From: Diphasiastrum complanatum
Lineage: Eukaryota; Streptophyta; Lycopodiopsida; Lycopodiales; Lycopodiaceae
Assembly (NCBI GenBank): GCA_029204225.1
Contig: CM055113.1
Coordinates: 20,917,798 to 20,981,797, forward strand
Direction of reading: 5' to 3'
Length of the DNA stretch: 64,000 nt
The notes below the pieces were generated by a model. It ran no database searches. It saw only the letters and a program-made list of their open reading frames with translations, and was not told the origin of the DNA. Position 1 is the first letter of the stretch. Each line of letters opens with the position of its first letter. The position numbers were made by a program, and so were the translations under genes. Positions 58,190 to 64,000 of the stretch are shown here, in pieces.

Positions 58190-59578
58190 TCAGATTTATA
58201 GGAGCTGTAACTGGTGGCGGCTTCGGTCTTGCTGGACACTCCTTGTAGCAATGCCCATAACCACAGTCTCTACATAATGGTACAAATTTACCTTTGTTTG
58301 GACATTCTGCAACTCTGTGATTTTCTCCATATGCAAAGCATCCATGCGGCGCTCTAGTCCAATTTCTAGATGCTTGTTGTTGTGCGACAGCATAGATAGC
58401 ATACTGATCTGAAGGACCACTCTCACGATCATTACTATAGTTCCATTGCTCTTTACCTCAGTAAGGTTTTGGTTCCATTAGATTAGCAGGAGGAGACGAT
58501 TGTGTTGGTGGAGATGGTAAAGCTAGTCGCTCCAAATACCCAAGAGCAGATTGACGAGGTTTGGCTGAAGGATCCTTTCATGGGCCGGGGTTCCCAATAT
58601 CCCATCTGGGCATATCGTTGCTGGATAATCCGAGGATTAAAGTGGCAATAAACAAATGATCAGGTGAATTGCACAGATGGCAAATACTGGTTTCTTACAA
58701 TTTTTCAATTGTGGACATTCATTTGATGTGTGATTGCCCATACAAATGGAACACCAGACATTTTCCCAGGTAGGAAAAGTCTTAGCAAACTTCTCAAGTT
58801 CTTTGTTCATTTTCCATGGAAATCTTCCAAGGCATTGATCTTCTCATCAAATTACGACTGCAACTTTTCCATCTGTATCTGCTGGTCCTTTCCAAGTTTT
58901 TCGAACTCGTTGAACATCATCTCTACAATAGCATTGATATTCGTTGATGCGATAGTAGTGGATGTCGTAGTGGTCTGTCCTGCTATATAAGGCAACAAAC
59001 CAATATTCGGCTCATCATCTAAATTTTTGTCTTCCTCTTGTATCGCATCATCCAAAACATTTTGCAAAGTTGCGTACTCATTATGGCGTTTCAACTCGCG
59101 TTTGATCCTTTAGGTAAACCTGTCAAAAACCACATAATCATGGCATCTTCGTTAATTAGTTCGGGTACGCACTTAGATCCGAGGCGTTTAACTCGTTCAA
59201 TGTAATCTCGTACCATTTCTCGCTTTTCCGTTTGATTTCACTTAGAAGTAGGAAAGGGTCTTTCATAAACTTTCGAGGTTTGAACCGTGTGATAAGGGCT
59301 CGTTTGACAGTTTTCCAAACTATACACTCAGTTTCATCTTGATTATAATACCAATCTTGTGTTGCACCCGTTAAGGCCATTGGAAATAGCTTAAGTTTAT
59401 CGTGAGGAAAAACTTTGCCATAGACTTCACAAGATTCGGCATAAATTTGGAGAAACCTTACTGGATCAGATAATCCATTGTACTTGGGTAGATTCAATCG
59501 AGGTGATCTTCTAACAATGATTGGATTGACTTCTTGGAGACCAACTCCAAGAGCAGCCATTTTTGCAAATTGAATCAA
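58190..59578 (-). pseudogene. Ty3/gypsy gag with zinc knuckles
   Basis: Starts at 59578 (a better Met is at 59560: MAALGVGLQEVNPIIVRRSP). The gag domain reads LPKYNGLSDPVRFLQIYAES, YGKVFPHDKLKLFPMALTGA, TQDWYYNQDETECIVWKTVK and ALITRFKP. A frame change leads to NEDAMIMWFLTGLPKG and NEYATLQNVLDDAIQEED. Zinc-knuckle-like motifs are CSICMGNHTSNEC (about 58735), CFAYGENHRVAEC and CRDCGYGHCYKEC (58330-58230); most have three, not four, residues between the second Cys and His. Multiple frame changes make it non-functional. Confidence 0.8.
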
Positions 59579-60885
59579 TCAGACAATGAGATTGGATTTA
59601 GATTTTCAGTCAAAATCTATCTCAGTTCAGATCTGCAAAATTTCTTTCACTTGACAATAATCAGATTTCTGATTTTTGAAAAAAGATGGATTATTAAGCG
59701 ATCGACACTTCTAAGAATGATAAATTCTCAAAATCAGAATCAAATTGTAATGGAATTGTTCAAAAATTTAACAAAGGATCTGGAGAATCAAAACCTAAAA
59801 ATACTACTGGTGAATGTTCCCTGGGCGAAGGTTAACTCGGCGAAGTTTTTTCAATGCCATTTTGGATAAAAAAAATCTCTGATCAGGTTTTTTTGACAAA
59901 TTTGATAAAACTAACCTTCGCCAAATTCTCAGATAGTGAATCTGACTCAAATAAGGGTAAAATAAAACTGGCGAAGATTCTTCATGCACAAAAATATGGT
60001 TTTTGCAGTTTGGCGAGGGTAAAAATAGAGATTTTTTTATATTTTGACAAAATTAACGTTCGTCAAACTCAAAAATGATAACTTATTATAAATAGAATCC
60101 TCAGAAGCTTCAGCGAAGGTTTTGGCTAAGGTTACAAATGTCATACTGCTATTTTTGCAAAAAAAAATTTGTCGAACTCATTAATGAACCAAAATAGTAA
60201 GTCAGACTGACACAAACTTTGGCGAAGGTTTCTGGCAGTTATTTCTGAAAACTGAAAATTTTGTAAAAAGGTGTTAAACTCTTCACAAAAAATTACCAAT
60301 TTCTAGATGAACAGTCACTTTGACCTTCTATTTATAGAATTAACGTTCGCCAATCTAGCAATAGATAGATCTGAATCACACCTATGCATAGTGAATCAGA
60401 CGAATGTTCTTTTTTGTGGTTTTTTTTAGGGTTTTGGGTGTTTTTTGGTGTAATCTGATGGTTTTTCTGATGGTTTTTCTGATGTTTTTGAAAATATGCT
60501 GTGAAGGAATGTTCGCCCTTCAATCTGAAGATTCTGTGATCAAAACCGAAGATGCCTGCAACTCGATGAACATTTCCTGAAAGAGGGTAAAAAGTATCAG
60601 CTCTGATGACAATTTTGCCTCCTTTTGACCAAAATCTGACAGATTTGATAGATTTTTGTGGTTTTTTCTGATTTCTCAGATCCATAGGATCTTAAGAATA
60701 GTGATCAAAATAGTTTCCCTTATTCAATAGTTGGATTAGATTTCAAGCAAGAAAATTCACTCAAATCAAGCAAGATCACTTCCAAACTATCTCTAAAATG
60801 CAATTTTAACACTATTCATGCCAAGACAAGATGTCTAATGCAAGCTAACCATCCAACAAACATGCTGTAACTGAAAAATTGATGT
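59579..60885 (-). other. Gypsy 5' leader with repeated GGCGAAGGTT motifs
   Basis: Non-coding sequence between PBS and gag. Between 59824 and 60520 the motif GGCGAAGGTT and its reverse complement AACCTTCGCC, or close variants, occur at least eight times in both orientations. RNA of this leader could therefore form several stem-loops. A packaging or dimerisation role is only a guess. Confidence 0.55.
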
Positions 60886-60887
60886 AG

Positions 60888-60908
60888 CTCCCCGACAACG
60901 GCGCCAAA
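60888..60908 (-). promoter_or_regulatory. Ty3/gypsy primer-binding site
   Basis: The minus strand reads TTTTGGCGCCGTTGTCGGGG directly after the LTR end ...CTACA. One change from the common TGGCGCCGTTGCCGGGGA. Confidence 0.88.
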
Positions 60909-60910
60909 AT

Positions 60911-61670
60911 TGTAGTGGGTTTCTTTCCTAGCCTAATCTCATCCCAAGATCCAAGCAATCTAGCATCAAGGAGAAGAAGTCACATGTCACGCGTAGGTTC
61001 GTTCCCATGAGAGCGATAGCATATCTTAGATCATAGCATGAATGGAAGATCCACATCTACTCTACAATCCATTAACACTACCATTTAGCACTATAGACAA
61101 CCATTAACCCTATGATCCACAATGAAGATAACTTACTCTTTCTCTCTCTCCCTTTCTCTCTCACAACAAAGCATAAGAATTAGCAACTCCAATAATATTC
61201 AGATCCAACAATTAGCAAATACAACCAAAGCATGAGAGATGGAGAAAAAGTGAGAGAGAGCAAGGACATTCACAAATCCATTCCATAAGAGAACCAATCT
61301 ACTTGTATTGAACATGAGGAGCAACTCGAGTTTGCCCCTATTTATAGTGGAGAGGAGGGCCTTGGCCTCAAAATCGTATTGGCTATTCAAACTTAAAAAA
61401 AGAGTGGAAACCCATTTCAAATTGGAGGGAACCAATTTGAATTTGAATTTGAACCAATTCTGGTGGGAGTCCCAACTTTATTTACTAACTTGACATTTAG
61501 GCCTGTGACATTGAAAGTCCCGCAAAAAGGCCTAATGTCCTTTTATTGACTTTCTAATTAATCAGATCTCTATGTGATCATCGGGTTGGACTTACACACG
61601 TAGGGTGCCAAATCCCTCTCACTTATTAACTAGGGTTAGGATTGCCTTGGGGTCCGCAAACCCTCCAACA
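60911..61670 (-). repeat. Gypsy 5' LTR, 760 bp
   Basis: On the minus strand it starts TGTTGGAGGG at 61670 and ends CCCACTACA at 60911, then the PBS. A TATA-like CTATAAATAGG (minus strand, about 61340) lies upstream of a CT/GA-rich leader. The 3' partner LTR is not in the window because the element is cut near 56380. Confidence 0.78.
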
Positions 61671-62042
61671 GTGGTTAAGTAAGTTTAGAATCGGTTAGTT
61701 AGTATTGCTATATTTCAATATACTGCTATCAACGATTTTCAGATGAAGCCTGGTATTTGCACCCACTGATTTGCACCCAGCTTCACGCCCTTGTACTCCA
61801 TTTTAATAATTATCAAAGTGCAAGTTTTTTCCTACATTCTAGTTCTATTGCGCATTGTTGTATTGTTCGATCCATCTTGAATGCATTGCTGGTAACTGTC
61901 GCACTTCCGATTCACGCACCACCTGCTCACTACTTCCTCTGCACAAGACGTTTCCATTGATTTCTGCCATGGTATTTGAGCATCTGTTTCTATCAAAGCT
62001 CTACTAATCCGATATCATCTCGATTTTTCTGATTTTCCTACA
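61671..62042 (+). repeat. Copia LTR, right end only
   Basis: The end ...TTTCCTACA at 62042 is fixed by the PBS that follows. The left part is bounded by the gypsy LTR at 61670, which may have inserted into this copia LTR. The full length is not seen. Confidence 0.5.
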
Positions 62043-62052
62043 TGGTATCAGA
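62043..62052 (+). promoter_or_regulatory. Copia primer-binding site
   Basis: TGGTATCAGA followed by GGTC instead of GCC, at a proper LTR end. Initiator-Met tRNA type, shortened match. Confidence 0.75.
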
Positions 62053-62850
62053 GGTCGGCTCTCTGATCCAATAGATTTATGACAACCTCATGGTTTTTGA
62101 ACCTTAAACTCAATAAGTAGAAGCCTCTTGATCCTAAAAACACTTTAGTATTGATTTATGAAGTGATTTTAAACCAACTCATTGAGAACTCACTAGCCCT
62201 TCAATTTCTAGACTTACTAAATGAAGATCAAAATAGTGAAATGGTTGGATTCATCTATGATACCATTTTAAAAATGGTGGATCTTAGTAATTTAGACTTC
62301 CAAAAAGTCCAATCAAGCATTGGAATTTGTAAAATATTCAAATCAATCAAGACTAGCTTCGGATTTTAGCTACAACTACATCTAGATTGATTATGTGGCA
62401 ATTGCTCCTAGAATTACTATGATCAAGCATTCAAAGCAGCCTGAAATGTTTGCAGGACATCAGTCACTTAGTTAGCATTTAATTAACTATGTATATCATC
62501 AAAATCACTCAAACATAGATGCTCCAACTTGGCCTTGGAAGAACAATGTGTCTCAAACTCAAAAATTGCTTCTCATCAATGAATGTACAAAAAAATGCTC
62601 ATCAAAATAATGATAGATGAGCTCGGATCTCAGATCTAGGGTTATCCATAGTTAGGTATAGATCTAATCCTACCATCTAAGCCCCTAATTCAAGAATCAT
62701 ATCCATTTGGTAGGTGGATAAGGTGAAGCTTGTGCCACCAAATTTTCTCAAATTAAGCCTATAATTTAGGACATTGATTTAGGGGTTCAAATTGGACACC
62801 TCCTAAGCATGTAAATGGATACAATCACATTGGTTTGATTGCTTTTTTAG
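62053..62850 (+). other. Interior of deleted copia, nothing recognised
   Basis: Between PBS and RNase H there is no gag, protease, integrase or RT block. A 72-codon frame at 62151-62369 (MIYEVILNQLIENSLALQFL...) has no recognised relation. Either a large deletion or a non-autonomous derivative explains it. Confidence 0.4.
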
Positions 62851-62869
62851 GTTCATATTTTGTAAGAGA

Positions 62870-63314
62870 CAAGATGGATAGAAGATCCAAAAGTGCACTT
62901 GCTATATCTCTTGGAAAAGGAATCACTTCATGGCTTTCGAAGAAGCAAGACACCATCTCACTATCTTCCACGAGTATAAAGCCTTGACATCTACATCAAA
63001 GGAGATCCTTCTGGATCAAGAGGTTGTTGGTGGAGCTTAAGGTGGTTAGATCTGAAGATGTTCCCCTCATTATGTGTGAAAATATATCAGCTCACAGCCT
63101 TGCATCAAATCCTATCTTTCATGCTAGGAGCAAACATATCAAGATTGCTCACCATTTTGTGAGAGAAAAAGTTCAAGCCAAGGAAATCAAGTTGGATTAT
63201 GTGGATACTCATAGTTGTGTGGCTGATATTCTTACTAAACCCTTGCTGAAATATTCATTCATTAAGTTTAGATCATCCCTTGGAGTAATTAGTAAATCTA
63301 TGTTGAAAAACTAG
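62870..63314 (+). pseudogene. Copia RNase H, C-terminal part
   Basis: The plus strand reads DKMDRRSKSALAISLGKGIT, SWLSKKQDTISLSST, then in the 63024-63314 frame MLVELKVVRSEDVPLIMCEN, LASNPIFHARSKHIKIAHHF, VREKVQAKEIKLDYVDTHSC, VADILTKPLLKYSFIKFRSS. It is close to the RNase H at 18.1-18.6 kb. The catalytic GYSDSD segment upstream is gone, and the CEAEY segment is replaced by a deletion and frame change. Confidence 0.85.
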
Positions 63315-63680
63315 TTAGTTTCTGAGTGTGAAAATTGTCGAGTGTTTTTCAATTGTTCTTTAGCTTTGCAAAACCTTAAGCAGATTCAATAAGTGACTAT
63401 GATCCTCTTTTTTGTTTGATTTTGATATTTTTAAAAACATTGAATACTTAAAGTTACTTTTTCTTTTTTGGATGTCTTTATTGTCGCATAACAAACCAAA
63501 CATCCATTAGATGAATATTATGATAAATATAAGGATCTCATTACACCTCCATTGTATGTCATGAAAATTTCTTTCTTAACTCAAATGACTAAAACATGCT
63601 TTTACCTTTGGAACTACCACTTCTAGAACCTCTCATTCTCTATCCAAAGCCTCCGCTTCTAGAGGATTTTCTTTAGTCCC
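63315..63680 (+). other. Possible copia 3' region, no ends recognised
   Basis: AT-rich sequence after the RNase H stop, where a polypurine tract and 3' LTR would be expected. I could not identify either, and it does not visibly match 61671-62042. Confidence 0.35.
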
Positions 63681-63686
63681 ATTTTG

Positions 63687-64000
63687 TCATAAGAAAATAA
63701 TCAATGATGCTAGAAAAGATTCAATTGAAATTAATGTAAGAATTGATGAGTGTTTTGACTTTGAGCCCAAAATTAACGAGGCCTTGTTTATTGGAAATTG
63801 TACATATTCTTTAATTCTTTTGATGGCATTTTTGTTGGATAAACCTTGGATTGAATGAACAAAATGTTGTTTCATGGCCAATAGAATTGCACAGATGTAG
63901 TACTTGTTGGTCACTCTTTGCTTCATCATTGGACACTCATTCATTGTATGGTTCCCAGCACAAATTGTGCACCAAACATTCTCCCTCTTAGGATATTGTT
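63687..64000 (-). pseudogene. Gypsy gag zinc-knuckle fragment, runs off the edge
   Basis: The minus strand reads ENVWCTICAGNHTMNECPMM near 63980-63920, matching ENVWCSICMGNHTSNECPQL in the gypsy gag at about 58.7 kb, with the same CX2CX3HX4C spacing. The open frame continues to 63687. The element enters from beyond the right edge. Confidence 0.7.

Overview
The window looks like intergenic, repeat-packed chromosome from a land plant with a large genome. The evidence is decayed Ty1/copia, Ty3/gypsy and CACTA transposons nested in each other, plant-type primer-binding sites (complements of initiator-Met tRNA for copia, TGGCGCCGTTGCC-type for gypsy), long (CT)n microsatellites, AT-rich spacers, and one spliced nuclear gene. 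Clade cannot be fixed from sequence alone. A non-seed plant such as a fern would fit the gene poverty and element mix, but that is a guess. No prokaryotic operon, CRISPR array, rRNA or intact tRNA gene was seen.

Layout. 1-3.5 kb has nothing recognisable. 3.56-4.26 kb is a broken gypsy pol. 4.59-9.52 kb is a nest that can be unpicked by its target-site duplications: a miniature LTR element (TRIM, TSD TGTGT) was hit in its 5' LTR by a copia element (TSD CCTAG), whose interior received further copia pieces and a 210-bp (CT)n tract inside reverse transcriptase. The TRIM LTR carries a tRNA-like (pol III A-box/B-box-like) segment. 12.0-14.5 kb holds pieces of two opposed copia elements, and 14.5-17.4 kb gypsy/LTR pieces. 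17.45-21.97 kb is a nearly full minus-strand copia whose last open frame runs on into a CACTA TNP2 transposase fragment. 22.1-29.2 kb is a plus-strand gypsy element (gag-protease, then RT) split by a 4.65-kb copia element. 29.2-33.3 kb is a 5'-truncated copia whose integrase/RT part is abnormal, followed by a second CACTA fragment (33.3-34.9 kb). 39.2-41.2 kb is another copia piece plus an LTR-like repeat that matches 14.5-15.1 kb in inverted orientation. 41.4-42.1 kb has an unidentified two-frame minus-strand coding remnant. 44.36-48.30 kb is a higher-order tandem repeat, (A-A-B) x 2.

The only convincing host gene is at 49.297-51.728 kb (plus): four exons, 643 aa, a TKL/Raf-like protein kinase fold with an unrecognised N-terminal half of about 370 residues. 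It keeps the VAVK-type lysine and HRD aspartate but has lost the HRDLK lysine (Asn) and the DFG motif (VLN), so it is predicted to be a pseudokinase. 51.7-56.4 kb is spacer with a 114-bp tandem repeat and a (CT)n tract. 56.4-61.67 kb is a minus-strand gypsy gag-protease half with its 5' LTR and PBS, 61.7-63.3 kb a deleted copia, and 63.7-64 kb another gypsy gag piece.

The transposon pieces do not form a working pathway. They record successive insertion, deletion and fusion around one host gene.
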